A stretch of 64,000 bases of DNA from Torymus aiolomorphi (GCA_036365515.1 CM070874.1:97818442-97882441); one strand, 5' to 3'; positions 22,561 to 37,400 are shown, counted from the first letter of the stretch. Translations and numbers: made by a program. The notes: generated by a model not told the origin, from the letters alone.

Positions 22561-25500
22561 CTAGTTTAGGTAATTAATTGCAATTAATCTCCAAGGTATG
22601 GAATTTGACCATGATTTTATATTGCCACTACCGACTCCACTTTTATGATAGATTATGCAGCACACATAGGGTTGTGAAAAGGAAGTGCCAAAAGCGGTAA
22701 TGTTAGGTGATCTTCAATCTTAAAGATATTTATAATATACTGGAATATTTATAATGACCGCATCTTTCATTATATTATTATATGCACTAAATTAATATCA
22801 CACAATTATGCAACCGATGGGCAAAGACGATTTTTCAGCTTCTCTAAAAACTGAAAGTTCGGAATATAATATAGTTTTCATAACGTCTCCACTTTTATGG
22901 TAGATTATGCAACACACATATGGTAGCGAGAAGGAGGTGGCAATATTGTACAGGTATTCGTGGGGACGGTAGATAGCGGTAATCTTAGGTGATCTTAAAT
23001 CTCAAAGATACTTATAATATAATGAAATATTTATAATGACCGCATCTTTCATTGTATTATTCTATACACTAAATTAATATTACACAATTATGCACCCAAT
23101 GGGCAGAGAAGATTTTTCACCAACTCTAAAAATTGAAAGTTTGTACCATATTATAGTATTCTAACTATATAACACTAATTTATTCCTTGTACGCAAGTTC
23201 ATTGATTAGTGGATAATTCTATTGAATACGAATAGGTATCATATTTATCTACAAGCAAATTAAAACTACAATATGCACGATCAATTTGGTCGCGAAATGG
23301 CGGTGTCGAATTCACTGCCAGAGGAAATGAGCTTCTGACATAAGTGTACACGTCCGAGAGAATTATTAGAAAATATTCGCTTTAACTATTTATTTTTGTG
23401 TAGAATTTTACTAAATTAGTTGAAAACCAAATAAATTTCGTTAAAAAATTTGTTCTCTAGTGTAGGTTATTTATTCCAATTATCTCCAAGGTATGGAATT
23501 GGACAACGGCTTTATATCGCCTCTACCGACTCCACTTTTATGGTAGATTATGCACCACACAAAGGGTTGCGAAAAGGCGGTGCCAAATGCGGTAATGTTA
23601 GGTGATCTTCAATCTTAAAGATATTTATAACATCCTGGAATATTTATAATGACCACTTCTTTGATTGTATTAGTATATACACATACTTAATATCACACAA
23701 TTGTGCAACCGATGGGCAAAAGACGATTTTTCAACAAACTTTGAAAACTGAAAGTTCGGAATATATTATAGTATTCTGACGGAATAACATTGACTTTTCC
23801 ATCTGCATAAGTAAATTAATTTATTGAGCCATTTTATTGAACACAAATTGGTATCATATTTATCTACAAGCAAATTAAAACTACAATATGCATGATCTCT
23901 GTGGTCGCGAAAAGGAGGTGTCAGTGCGTCCACGAGAATTATTAGAAAATACGCGCATTAGATATATATTGGTGAGTAGAATGTTATTAAATTAGTTGTA
24001 AAAACGAAATAAATTTTGTTAAAAAATTGTTATCTAGTGTAGGTAATTAATTCCAATTAGTCTTCAAGATATGGAATATGACCACGACTTTATATCGCGT
24101 CTATCGACTTGCCATTTATGTAGAATATGCGGCACACATAGGGTTGCGAAAAGGATGTGCCAAAACCCGTAATGTTAGGTAATCTTCAATCTTAAAAATA
24201 TTTACAATATACTGGAATATTTATAATGACCACTTCTTTCATTGTATTATTCTATACACTAAATTAATATCACACAATTATGCAACCGATGGGCAAACAC
24301 GATTTTTCAACCACTCTAAAAACTGAAAGTTCGGAATATATTATAGTATTGTAATTGAATAACATTAATTTAGTCCATCAACATAAGTAAATTAATTTAT
24401 TGAACGATTTTATTGAATACTAAAAGATATCATATTTATCTACAATGAAATTAAAACTACAATATGCACCATCAATCTGGTCGCGAAATGGCGGTGTCGT
24501 TTATACTGACAGTGGAAATGAGCTTCTGACATAAGTGTACACGTTCGAGACAATTAATTCGAAAATATTCGCATTAGATATATATTGTTGAGTAGAATGT
24601 TACTAAATTAGTTGAAACCCAAATAAATTTTGTTAAAAAATTGTTATCTAGTGTAGGTAATTAATTCCAATTAGTCTTCAAGGTATAGAATATGATCACG
24701 ACCTTATATCGCGTCTACCGACTTGCCATTTATGTAGAATATGCAGCACACATAGGGTTGCGAAAAGGAGGTGCCAAAACCTGTAATGTTAGATAATCTT
24801 CAATCTTAAAGATATTTACAATATACTGGAATATTTATAATAACCACTTCTTTCATTGTATTATTCTATACACTAAATTAATATCACACAATTATCCAAC
24901 CAATGTGCAAAGACGTTTTTTCAATAACTCTAAAAACTCAAAATTCGGAATATATTATAGTATTCTGACTGAATAACATTGATTTATTCCATCTACATAA
25001 GTAATATAATTTATTGTGCCATTTTATTGAATACGAATAGGTATCATATTTATCTACAATGAAATTAAAACTACAATATGCACGATCAATCTGGTCGCGA
25101 AATGGCGGTGTCGTTTATACTGACAGTGGAAATGAGCTTCTGACATAAGTGTACACATCCGAGAGAATTACTAGAAAATATTCGCTTTAAATATATATTG
25201 TTGAGTAGAATGATACTAAATTAGTAGAATACGAAATAAATTTTGTTAAAAAATTGTTATCTAGCTTAGGTAATTAATTTCAATTAATCTCCAAGGTATG
25301 GAATTTGACCACGACTTTATATCGCCTCTACCGACTCCACTTTTATGGTAGATTATGCAGCACACATATGGTTGGGAGAATGAGGTGGGAATTTTGTACA
25401 GGTATTTGTGGGGACGGTACATATCGGTAATCTTAGGTAATCTTCAAACTTAAAGATATTTACAATATACTGGAATATTTATAATGACCACTTCTTTCAT

Positions 25501-26247
25501 TGTATTATTCTATACACTAAATTAATATCAGACAATTATGCAACCAATGGGCAAAGGCGATTTTTCAGCAACTCTAAAAACTCAAAGTTCGGAATATATT
25601 ATAGTATTCTGACTGAATTACATTGATTTATTCCATCTACATAAGTAAATTAATTTATTGTGCCATTTTATTGAATACGAAAAGATATCATATTTCTATA
25701 CAATGAAATTAAAACTACAATATGCACGATCTGTGTGGTTGCGAAAAGTCGGTGTCGTTTTTACTGACAGTGGTAATGAGCTTCTGACATAAGTGTACAC
25801 GTCCGAGACAATTAATTCGAAAATATTCACATTAGATATATATTGTTCAGTAGAATGTTACTAAATTACTTGAAAACCAAATAAATTTTGTTAAAAAATT
25901 GTTATCTAGTATAGGTAACTAAATCCAATTAATCTCCAAGCTATGGAATTTGACCACAACTTTATAACGCCTCTACGGACTCCACTTTTATGGTAGATTA
26001 TGCAGCACACATTGGTTGCGAGAAGGAGGTGGCAATTTTGTACATGTATTTGTGGTGACGGTACATATCGGTAATCTTAGGTGATCTTCAATCTTAAAGA
26101 TATTTATAATTTACTGAAATATTTATAATGACCACTTCTTTCATTTTATTATTCTATACACTAAATTAATATCACACAATTATGCAACCGATGGGCAAAG
26201 TCGATTTCTCAACAACTCTAAAAACTGAAAGTTCGGAATATATTATA
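22561..26247 (+). repeat. Satellite monomers, about six copies
   Basis: Landmark spacing runs 253 (a truncated monomer), then 645, 578, 609, 618 and 642 bp. This gives the monomer length and shows that the monomers are distinct types in a fixed order. One monomer (near 23920) lacks a segment after GGAGGTGTC. Confidence 0.9.
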
Positions 26248-27942
26248 CAGTGCGTTCCAAAACTATAGAAACACCTAGCTGTAACACGATTAACGTAGCG
26301 TAGACCTTGCAAATGATATAATAACCGGGCCAATCTTCCTTTAACATATTTTAAACATGAAATTTGAACGAAATCATTTGTTTCAAGGGATTAAAAGACA
26401 TCAAAATATTTTTTTTATTCACTTTATTTAAAAAATAAACCAATTATCATTAATTTCGCCGTCCCACAACTATAGAAACACTATAAAAATTCGCTATTAA
26501 ACTGATTAATACTTCTATTTTTATTTATAGTTTTTATTAAATTGTTATCAAATAATATAAAATTGACTATTTTTATGTATAGAATATATTTATTTTCAGA
26601 AGATAGTCGACATTTTCTTAATAACTTATTAAATAATTTAATTTTCAACTGCGTTTTTACACAATAGTTTATATAACAAATATTTTAATCTTATTTTGGC
26701 TTATAAAATTAATTTTTTATGTATGTTTATGTTTATAATTTCGCTATCTGTTACTCCCAGCCCAGTTTATATGTGTTTTAAAGACGATTACCAGTAACCA
26801 TTTCTAAATCATCGGTACATCGAGTATTGCAACAATCTACTGTTATCACTAGACAAAAAATGCAGAAAGCTCCGAGATTACTGCCAAGACATAAAGATGC
26901 TAGACTCGAGTTTGCTAAATTGAATATGAATACAAACTTTAAAATGGTAAATAATTATTAACGTTTTAGATTAACGAAAAACTGTGATGATTTTTAATTT
27001 TTAAGGTGGTATTCTCAGATGAAAAAAAATTTAACATTGACGGACCAGATGGAGTGCACTCTTATTGGAGAGATTTACGAAAAAATCCCCAATACTTTTC
27101 CCGTAGAAATTTTGGTGGTGGTAGCTTAATGGTATGGGGAGCATTTAGTTTTCATGGAATCTTACCGTTGGCATTTCCATCTTGCAAAATGAATTCAGCA
27201 GAGTACATTTGTGTGTTGGAAACTAATTTATTACCTTTTTTGGATAGCAATGAACATTTAGATCTAATTTTTCAACAAGACAATACGGCAATACATGGAA
27301 GTCGGGAAACAAAACAATGGGTAACTGATAATGACATCTTAGTTTTAAAATGGCCTGCGTGTTCTCCGGACATGAACCCAGTAGAAAATCTTTGGGGTAT
27401 TCTTGTTCGTGAAGTGTATGCCGATAATAAACAATACAATTCTGTTCGAGAGTTAAAAAATGCAGTCCTGCAAGCATGGCGAGCGATTGATGTAAATACC
27501 ATAAATAAATTGGTCGCCAGTATGCAGAGCCGTATTTTTGAATTAATAAAAAACAAAGATGGGCCAACAAAGTACTAAAATTTATTTGTTTTATGTATTA
27601 AATTATTCAAATTTGTATTATTTTGTATAAAATTAATGTAAACTAATATTTTATAAATAATTAATGAAAATGAATAGAAGTATTACTCAGTTTAATAGCG
27701 AATTTTTATACTGTTTCTATAGTTATGGGACGGCGAAATTAATGATAATTTGTTTATTTTTTAAATAAAGTGAAAAAAAAATATTTTGATGTCTTTTAAT
27801 CCCTTGAAACAAATGATTTCGTTCAAATTTCATGTTTAAAATATGTTAAAGAAAGATTGGCCCTGTTATTATATCATTTGCAAGGTCTACGCTACGTTTA
27901 TCGTGTTACAACTAGGTGTTTCTATAGTTTTGGGATGCACTG
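26248..27942 (+). mobile_element. Tc1-type transposon copy 2
   Basis: 1695 bp with the same TA target and position in the monomer as copy 1. The right end has GGGATGCACTG where the others have GGGACGCACTG. Confidence 0.92.
26782..27578 (+). CDS. Tc1-type DD34E transposase, truncated (copy 2)
   Basis: Exons 26782-26946 and 27006-27578, with the 59-bp intron at 26947-27005. The exon-2 protein is the same as in copy 1, with all three DDE residues kept. The first helix-turn-helix is missing here too, so the loss predates the module duplications. Copies 2-4 share noncoding differences from copy 1, for example CTCCCAGCCC for CTCGCAGCCC upstream of exon 1. Confidence 0.85.
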
Positions 27943-28255
27943 TAGTATTATGACTGAATAACATTAATTTATTCCATCTACATAAGTAAATTAATTTATT
28001 GATCCATTTTATTGAATACGAATAGGTATCATATTTATCTACAATAAAATTAAAACTACAATGTGCATGATCTGTGTGGTCGCGAAAAGGCGTTGTCGTT
28101 TTTACTGACAGTGGAAATGAGCTTCTGACATAAGTGTACATATCCGAGATAATTAACTAGAAAATACTCGTATTAGATATATATATTATTGAGTGGAATA
28201 ATGTTACGAAATTAGTTGTAAATAAAACAAATTTTGTTAAGAAGTTGTTATCTAG
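27943..28255 (+). repeat. Satellite monomer remainder after Tc1 copy 2
   Basis: It continues the monomer from the TA site to the next tRNA-like element. Confidence 0.9.
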
Positions 28256-28483
28256 TGTTACGTGTGCGTAGTAAGCACAAGGTGTCGAGGCGAATCGGGA
28301 TGAATCGAGCAACATGAGGATGACTCAATTCAAGAGCTGCATCAGCTTCGGTAGCTCAGTGGTCAGAGCACTCTTCGCGAAAAAGAAGTTCCGAGGTTCA
28401 AGTCCACGCCGAGTCACGCCGTGCTATTTTTTATCGAGTCATCCTCGATTTATTTATTCATCTCCGATTATTAAATCGTAACA
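28256..28483 (+). mobile_element. tRNA-like 228-bp element, type 2
   Basis: The tRNA-like part lies at 28345-28415, with acceptor GCTTCGG/CCGAGTC, D arm GCTC/GAGC and anticodon-type stem CTCTT/AAGAA around the loop CGCGAAA. The T arm is CGAGG/CCACG around TTCAAGT. A T6 run lies at 28427-28432. An inverted pair GGATGACTC/GAGTCATCC brackets the tRNA-like part. Confidence 0.78.
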
Positions 28484-31400
28484 CTAGTTTAGGTAATTAA
28501 TTGCAATTATTCTCCAAGGTATGGAGTTTGTCCACGTCTTTATATTGCCACTCCCGACTCCACTTTTATGGTAGATTATGCAGCACACATAGGGTTGTGA
28601 AAAGGAAGTGCCAAAAGCGGTAATGTTAGGTGATCCTCAATCTTAAAGATATTTATAATATACTGGAATATTTATAATGACCGCATCTTTCATTATATTA
28701 TTATATGCACTAAATTAATATCACACAATTATGCAACCGATGGGCAAAGACGATTTTTCAGCTTCTCTAAAAACTGAAAGTTCGGAATATAATATAGTTT
28801 TCATAACGTCTCCACTTTTATGGTAGATTATGCAACACACATATGGTAGCGAGAAGGAGGTGGCAATATTGTACAGGTATTCGTGGGGACGGTAGATAGC
28901 GGTAATCTTAGGTGATCTTAAATCTCAAAGATACTTATAATATAATGAAATATTTATAATGACCGCATCTTTCATTGTATTATTCTATACACTAAATTAA
29001 TATTACACAATTATGCACCCAATGGGCAGAGAAGATTTTTCACCAACTCTAAAAATTGAAAGTTTGTACCATATTATAGTATTCTAACTATATAACACTA
29101 ATTTATTCCTTGTACGCAAGTTCATTGATTAGTGGATAATTCTATTGAATACGAATAGGTATCATATTTATCTACAAGCAAATTAAAACTACAATATGCA
29201 CGATCAATTTGGTCGCGAAATGGCGGTGTCGAATTCACTGCCAGAGGAAATGAGCTTCTGACATAAGTGTACACGTCCGAGAGAATTATTAGAAAATATT
29301 CGCTTTAACTATTTATTTTTGTGTAGAATTTTACTAAATTAGTTGAAAACCAAATAAATTTCGTTAAAAAATTTGTTCTCTAGTGTAGGTTATTTATTCC
29401 AATTATCTCCAAGGTATGGAATTGGACAACGGCTTTATATCGCCTCTACCGACTCCACTTTTATGGTAGATTATGCACCACACAAAGGGTTGCGAAAAGG
29501 CGGTGCCAAATGCGGTAATGTTAGGTGATCTTCAATCTTAAAGATATTTATAACATCCTGGAATATTTATAATGACCACTTCTTTGATTGTATTAGTATA
29601 TACACATACTTAATATCACACAATTGTGCAACCGATGGGCAAAAGACGATTTTTCAACAAACTTTGAAAACTGAAAGTTCGGAATATATTATAGTATTCT
29701 GACGGAATAACATTGACTTTTCCATCTGCATAAGTAAATTAATTTATTGAGCCATTTTATTGAACACAAATTGGTATCATATTTATCTACAAGCAAATTA
29801 AAACTACAATATGCATGATCTCTGTGGTCGCGAAAAGGAGGTGTCAGTGCGTCCACGAGAATTATTAGAAAATACGCGCATTAGATATATATTGGTGAGT
29901 AGAATGTTATTAAATTAGTTGTAAAAACGAAATAAATTTTGTTAAAAAATTGTTATCTAGTGTAGGTAATTAATTCCAATTAGTCTTCAAGATATGGAAT
30001 ATGACCACGACTTTATATCGCGTCTATCGACTTGCCATTTATGTAGAATATGCGGCACACATAGGGTTGCGAAAAGGATGTGCCAAAACCCGTAATGTTA
30101 GGTAATCTTCAATCTTAAAAATATTTACAATATACTGGAATATTTATAATGACCACTTCTTTCATTGTATTATTCTATACACTAAATTAATATCACACAA
30201 TTATGCAACCGATGGGCAAACACGATTTTTCAACCACTCTAAAAACTGAAAGTTCGGAATATATTATAGTATTGTAATTGAATAACATTAATTTAGTCCA
30301 TCAACATAAGTAAATTAATTTATTGAACGATTTTATTGAATACTAAAAGATATCATATTTATCTACAATGAAATTAAAACTACAATATGCACCATCAATC
30401 TGGTCGCGAAATGGCGGTGTCGTTTATACTGACAGTGGAAATGAGCTTCTGACATAAGTGTACACGTTCGAGACAATTAATTCGAAAATATTCGCATTAG
30501 ATATATATTGTTGAGTAGAATGTTACTAAATTAGTTGAAACCCAAATAAATTTTGTTAAAAAATTGTTATCTAGTGTAGGTAATTAATTCCAATTAGTCT
30601 TCAAGGTATAGAATATGATCACGACCTTATATCGCGTCTACCGACTTGCCATTTATGTAGAATATGCAGCACACATAGGGTTGCGAAAAGGAGGTGCCAA
30701 AACCTGTAATGTTAGATAATCTTCAATCTTAAAGATATTTACAATATACTGGAATATTTATAATAACCACTTCTTTCATTGTATTATTCTATACACTAAA
30801 TTAATATCACACAATTATCCAACCAATGTGCAAAGACGTTTTTTCAATAACTCTAAAAACTCAAAATTCGGAATATATTATAGTATTCTGACTGAATAAC
30901 ATTGATTTATTCCATCTACATAAGTAATATAATTTATTGTGCCATTTTATTGAATACGAATAGGTATCATATTTATCTACAATGAAATTAAAACTACAAT
31001 ATGCACGATCAATCTGGTCGCGAAATGGCGGTGTCGTTTATACTGACAGTGGAAATGAGCTTCTGACATAAGTGTACACATCCGAGAGAATTACTAGAAA
31101 ATATTCGCTTTAAATATATATTGTTGAGTAGAATGATACTAAATTAGTAGAATACGAAATAAATTTTGTTAAAAAATTGTTATCTAGCTTAGGTAATTAA
31201 TTTCAATTAATCTCCAAGGTATGGAATTTGACCACGACTTTATATCGCCTCTACCGACTCCACTTTTATGGTAGATTATGCAGCACACATATGGTTGGGA
31301 GAATGAGGTGGGAATTTTGTACAGGTATTTGTGGGGACGGTACATATCGGTAATCTTAGGTAATCTTCAAACTTAAAGATATTTACAATATACTGGAATA

Positions 31401-32170
31401 TTTATAATGACCACTTCTTTCATTGTATTATTCTATACACTAAATTAATATCAGACAATTATGCAACCAATGGGCAAAGGCGATTTTTCAGCAACTCTAA
31501 AAACTCAAAGTTCGGAATATATTATAGTATTCTGACTGAATTACATTGATTTATTCCATCTACATAAGTAAATTAATTTATTGTGCCATTTTATTGAATA
31601 CGAAAAGATATCATATTTCTATACAATGAAATTAAAACTACAATATGCACGATCTGTGTGGTTGCGAAAAGTCGGTGTCGTTTTTACTGACAGTGGTAAT
31701 GAGCTTCTGACATAAGTGTACACGTCCGAGACAATTAATTCGAAAATATTCACATTAGATATATATTGTTCAGTAGAATGTTACTAAATTACTTGAAAAC
31801 CAAATAAATTTTGTTAAAAAATTGTTATCTAGTATAGGTAACTAAATCCAATTAATCTCCAAGCTATGGAATTTGACCACAACTTTATAACGCCTCTACG
31901 GACTCCACTTTTATGGTAGATTATGCAGCACACATTGGTTGCGAGAAGGAGGTGGGAATTTTGTACATGTATTTGTGGTGACGGTACATATCGGTAATCT
32001 TAGGTGATCTTCAATCTTAAAGATATTTATAATTTACTGAAATATTTATAATGACCACTTCTTTCATTTTATTATTCTATACACTAAATTAATATCACAC
32101 AATTATGCAACCGATGGGCAAAGTCGATTTCTCAACAACTCTAAAAACTGAAAGTTCGGAATATATTATA
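28484..32170 (+). repeat. Satellite monomers, about six copies
   Basis: Nearly identical to 22561-26247, base for base over long stretches, including the same truncated monomer. No genes are seen. Confidence 0.9.
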
Positions 32171-33864
32171 CAGTGCGTTCCAAAACTATAGAAACACCTA
32201 GCTGTAACACGATTAACGTAGCGTAGACCTTGCAAATGATATAATAACCGGGCCAATCTTCCTTTAACATATTTTAAACATGAAATTTGAACGAAATCAT
32301 TTGTTTCAAGGGATTAAAAGACATCAAAATATTTTTTTATTCACTTTATTTAAAAAATAAACCAATTATCATTAATTTCGCCGTCCCACAACTATAGAAA
32401 CACTATAAAAATTCGCTATTAAACTGATTAATACTTCTATTTTTATTTATAGTTTTTATTAAATTGTTATCAAATAATATAAAATTGACTATTTTTATGT
32501 ATAGAATATATTTATTTTCAGAAGATAGTCGACATTTTCTTAATAACTTATTAAATAATTTAATTTTCAACTGCGTTTTTACACAATAGTTTATATAACA
32601 AATATTTTAATCTTATTTTGGCTTATAAAATTAATTTTTTATGTATGTTTATGTTTATAATTTCGCTATCTGTTACTCCCAGCCCAGTTTATATGTGTTT
32701 TAAAGACGATTACCAGTAACCATTTCTAAATCATCGGTACATCGAGTATTGCAACAATCTACTGTTATCACTAGACAAAAAATGCAGAAAGCTCCGAGAT
32801 TACTGCCAAGACATAAAGATGCTAGACTCGAGTTTGCTAAATTGAATATGAATACAAACTTTAAAATGGTAAATAATTATTAACGTTTTAGATTAACGAA
32901 AAACTGTGATGATTTTTAATTTTTAAGGTGGTATTCTCAGATGAAAAAAAATTTAACATTGACGGACCAGATGGAGTGCACTCTTATTGGAGAGATTTAC
33001 GAAAAAATCCCCAATACTTTTCCCGTAGAAATTTTGGTGGTGGTAGCTTAATGGTATGGGGAGCATTTAGTTTTCATGGAATCTTACCGTTGGCATTTCC
33101 ATCTTGCAAAATGAATTCAGCAGAGTACATTTGTGTGTTGGAAACTAATTTATTACCTTTTTTGGACAGCAATGAACATTTAGATCTAATTTTTCAACAA
33201 GACAATACGGCAATACATGGAAGTCGGGAAACAAAACAATGGGTAACTGATAATGACATCTTAGTTTTAAAATGGCCTGCGTGTTCTCCGGACATGAACC
33301 CAGTAGAAAATCTTTGGGGTATTCTTGTTCGTGAAGTGTATGCCGATAATAAACAATACAATTCTGTTCGAGAGTTAAAAAATGCAGTCCTGCAAGCATG
33401 GCGAGCGATTGATGTAAATACCATAAATAAATTGGTCGCCAGTATGCAGAGCCGTATTTTTGAATTAATAAAAAACAAAGATGGGCCAACAAAGTACTAA
33501 AATTTATTTGTTTTATGTATTAAATTATTCAAATTTGTATTATTTTGTATAAAATTAATGTAAACTAATATTTTATAAATAATTAATGAAAATGAATAGA
33601 AGTATTACTCAGTTTAATAGCGAATTTTTATACTGTTTCTATAGTTATGGGACGGCGAAATTAATGATAATTTGTTTATTTTTTAAATAAAGTGAAAAAA
33701 AAATATTTTGATGTCTTTTAATCCCTTGAAACAAATGATTTCGTTCAAATTTCATGTTTAAAATATGTTAAAGAAAGATTGGCCCTGTTATTATATCATT
33801 TGCAAGGTCTACGCTACGTTTATCGTGTTACAACTAGGTGTTTCTATAGTTTTGGGACGCACTG
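32171..33864 (+). mobile_element. Tc1-type transposon copy 3
   Basis: 1694 bp, one base shorter in a T run near 32330. Same TA target and flanks. Confidence 0.92.
32704..33500 (+). CDS. Tc1-type DD34E transposase, truncated (copy 3)
   Basis: Exons 32704-32868 and 32928-33500, intron 32869-32927. The exon-2 protein is identical to copies 1 and 2, with the DD34E residues intact. The N-terminal truncation is the same as in the other copies. Confidence 0.85.
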
Positions 33865-34177
33865 TAGTATTATGACTGAATAACATTAATTTATTCCATC
33901 TACATAAGTAAATTAATTTATTGATCCATTTTATTGAATACGAATAGGTATCATATTTATCTACAATAAAATTAAAACTACAATGTGCATGATCTGTGTG
34001 GTCGCGAAAAGGCGTTGTCGTTTTTACTGACAGTGGAAATGAGCTTCTGACATAAGTGTACATATCCGAGATAATTAACTAGAAAATACTCGTATTAGAT
34101 ATATATATTATTGAGTGGAATAATGTTACGAAATTAGTTGTAAATAAAACAAATTTTGTTAAGAAGTTGTTATCTAG
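33865..34177 (+). repeat. Satellite monomer remainder after Tc1 copy 3
   Basis: Same as 27943-28255. Confidence 0.9.
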
Positions 34178-34405
34178 TGTTACGTGTGCGTAGTAAGCAC
34201 AAGGTGTCGAGGCGAATCGGGATGAATCGAGCAACATGAGGATGACTCAATTCAAGAGCTGCATCAGCTTCGGTAGCTCAGTGGTCAGAGCACTCTTCGC
34301 GAAAAAGAAGTTCCGAGGTTCAAGTCCACGCCGAGTCACGCCGTGCTATTTTTTATCGAGTCATCCTCGATTTATTTATTCATCTCCGATTATTAAATCG
34401 TAACA
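34178..34405 (+). mobile_element. tRNA-like 228-bp element, type 2
   Basis: Type-2 copy with intact TGTTACG/CGTAACA ends, CTAG flanks and T6 run. The tRNA-like part is at 34267-34337. Confidence 0.78.
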
Positions 34406-37400
34406 CTAGTTTAGGTAATTAATTGCAATTATTCTCCAAGGTATGGAATTTGTCCACGTCTTTATATTGCCACTCCCGACTCCACTTTTATGGTAGATTA
34501 TGCAGCACACATAGGGTTGTGAAAAGGAAGTGCCAAAAGCGGTAATGTTAGGTGATCTTCAATCTTAAAGATATTTATAATATACTGGAATATTTATAAT
34601 GACCGCATCTTTCATTATATTATTATATGCACGAAATTAATATCACACAATTATGCAACCGATGGGGAAAGACGATTTTTCAACTTCTTTAAAAACTGAA
34701 AGTTCGGAATATAATATAGTTTTCATAACGTCTCCACTTTTATGGTAGATTATGCAACACACATATGGTAGCGAGAAGGAGGTGGCAATATTGTACAGGT
34801 ATTTGTGGGAACGGTAGATAGCGGTAATCTTAGGTGATGTTCAATCTCAAAGATATTTATAATATAATGAAATATTTATAGTGACCACTTCTTTCATTGT
34901 ATTATTCTATACACTAAATTAATATTACACAAGTATGCACCCAATGGGCAGAGAAGATTTTTCACCAACTCTAAAAATTGAAAGTTTGTACCATATTATA
35001 GTATTCTAACTATATAACACTAATTTATTCCATGTACGCAAGTTCATTGATTAGTGGATAATTCTATTGAATACGAATAGGTATCATATTTATCTACAAG
35101 CAAATTAAAACTACAATATGCACTATCAATTTGGTCGCGAAATGGCGGTGTCGAATTCACTGGCAGGGGAAATGAGCTTCTGACATAAGTGTACACGTCC
35201 GAGAGAATTATTAGAAAATATTCGCTTTAACTATTTATTTTTGTGTAGAATTTTACTAAATTAGTTGAAAACCAAATAAATTTCGTTAAAAAATTTGTTC
35301 TCTAGTTTAGGTTATTTATTCCAATTATCTCCAAGGTATGGAATTGGACAACGGCTTTATATCGCCTCTATCGACTCCACTTTTATGGTAGATTATGCAC
35401 CACACAAAGGGTTGCGAAAAGGCGGTGCCAAATGCGGTAATGTTAGGTGATCTTCAATCTTAAAGATATTTATAATATCCTGGAATATTTATAATGACCA
35501 CTTCTTTGATTGTATTAGTATATGCACATACTTAATATCACACAATTGTGCAACCGATGGGCAAAAGACGATTTTTCAACAAACTTTAAAAATTGAAAGT
35601 TCGGAATATATTATAGTATTCTGACGGAATAACATTGACTTTTCCATCTACATAAGTAAATTAATTTATTGAGCCATTTTATTGAACACAAATTGGTATC
35701 ATATTTATCTACAAGCAAATTAAAACTACAATATGCACGATCTCTGTGGCCGCGAAAAGGAGGTGTCGTTTCACTGGCAGTGGAAATGAGCTTCTAACAT
35801 AAGTGTAGACGTCCGAGAGAATTACTAGAAAATATTCGCTTTAAATATATATTGTTGAGTAGAATGTTACTAAATTAGTAGAATAAGAAATAAATTTTGG
35901 TTAAAAAATTGTTATCTAGCGTAGGTAATTAATTTCAATTAATCTCCAAGGTATGAAATTTGACCACGACTTTATATCGCCTCTACCGACTCCACTTTTA
36001 TGGTAGATTGTGCAGCACACATATGGTTGGGAGAAGGACGTGGCAATTTTGTACAGGTATTTGTAGGGACGGTACATATCGGTAATCTTAGGTGATCTTC
36101 AATCTTAAAGATATATAATACAATGAAATATTTATAGTGACCACTTCTTTCATTTATTATTCTATACAATAAATTAATATCACAGAATTATTCAATCGAT
36201 GGGCAAAGACGATTTTTCAACGATTCTAAAAACTGAAAGTTCGAAATATATTAGAGTATTCTGACTGATTAACATTGATTTATTCCATCTACATAAGTAA
36301 ATTAATTTATTGAGCGATTTTATTGAACACAAATAGGTATCATGTTTATCTACAAGCAAATTAAAACTACACTATGCACGATCAATTTGGTTACGAAAAG
36401 GGGGTGCCGTTTTCACTGGCAGTGGAAATGAGCTTCTGACATAAGTTTACGCGTCCGAGAGAATTATTAGAAAATATGCGCTTTAAATATATATTGGTGA
36501 GTAGAATCTTATTAAATTAGTTGAAAACGAAATAAATTCTGTTAAAAAATTGTTATCTAGTGTAGGTAATTAATTCCAATTAGTCTTCAAGATATGGAAT
36601 ATGACCACGACTTTATATCGCGTCTATCGACTTGCCATTTATGTAGAATATGCGGCACACATAGGGTTGCGAAAAGGATGTGCCAAAACCCGTAATGTTA
36701 GGTAATCTTCAATCTTAAAGATATTTACAATATACTGGAATATTTATAATGACCACTTCTTTCATTGTATTATTCTATACACTAAATTAATATCACACAA
36801 TTATGCAACCGATGGGCAAACGCGATTTTTCAACCACTCTAAAAACTGAAAGTTCGGAATATATTATAGTATTGTAATTGAATAACATTAATTTAGTCCA
36901 TCAACATAAGTAAATTAATTTATTGAACGATTTTATTGAATACCAAAAGATATCATATTTATCTACAATGAAATTAAAACTCCAATATGCACGATCAATC
37001 TAGTCGCGAAATGGCGGTGTCGTTTATACTGACAGTGGAAATGAGCTTCTGACATAAGTGTACACGTTCGAGACAATTAATTCGAAAATATTCGCATTAG
37101 ATATATATTGTTGAGTGGAATGTTACTAAATTAGTTGAACACCAAATAAATTTTGTTAAAAAATTGTTATCTAGTGTAGGTAATTAATTCGAATTAATGC
37201 CCAGTATTCGCATTAGGTGTTTATTTTTTAGTAGAAATTACCTTTGTTAGTTGAAAACCAACAAAATCGTGATAATAAATGATTTTCTAGTAAAAGTAAA
37301 TAATTACAATTAATGTCGAAGATAAGGAATATGTTCGGGTCTACCGACTCGACGTTTATGGTAGATTATGCAGCACACATAGGGTCGCGGAAAGGAGATG

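Larger units (their letters stand above)
22333..28255 (+). repeat. Higher-order module A, copy 2 (5923 bp)
   Basis: A full A module: type-1 tRNA-like element, about six monomers, Tc1, monomer remainder. It is followed directly by a second A module. Confidence 0.9.
28256..34177 (+). repeat. Higher-order module A, copy 3 (5922 bp)
   Basis: A direct tandem copy of the preceding module, but headed by a type-2 rather than a type-1 tRNA-like element. The duplication junction therefore lies inside or next to these elements. Confidence 0.9.

Noticed and set aside
28345..28415. Functional tRNA gene
   Set aside because: The loop lacks T33, the T and acceptor stems have mismatches, and all copies lie inside a repeated mobile element. 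tRNA-like is the safer call.
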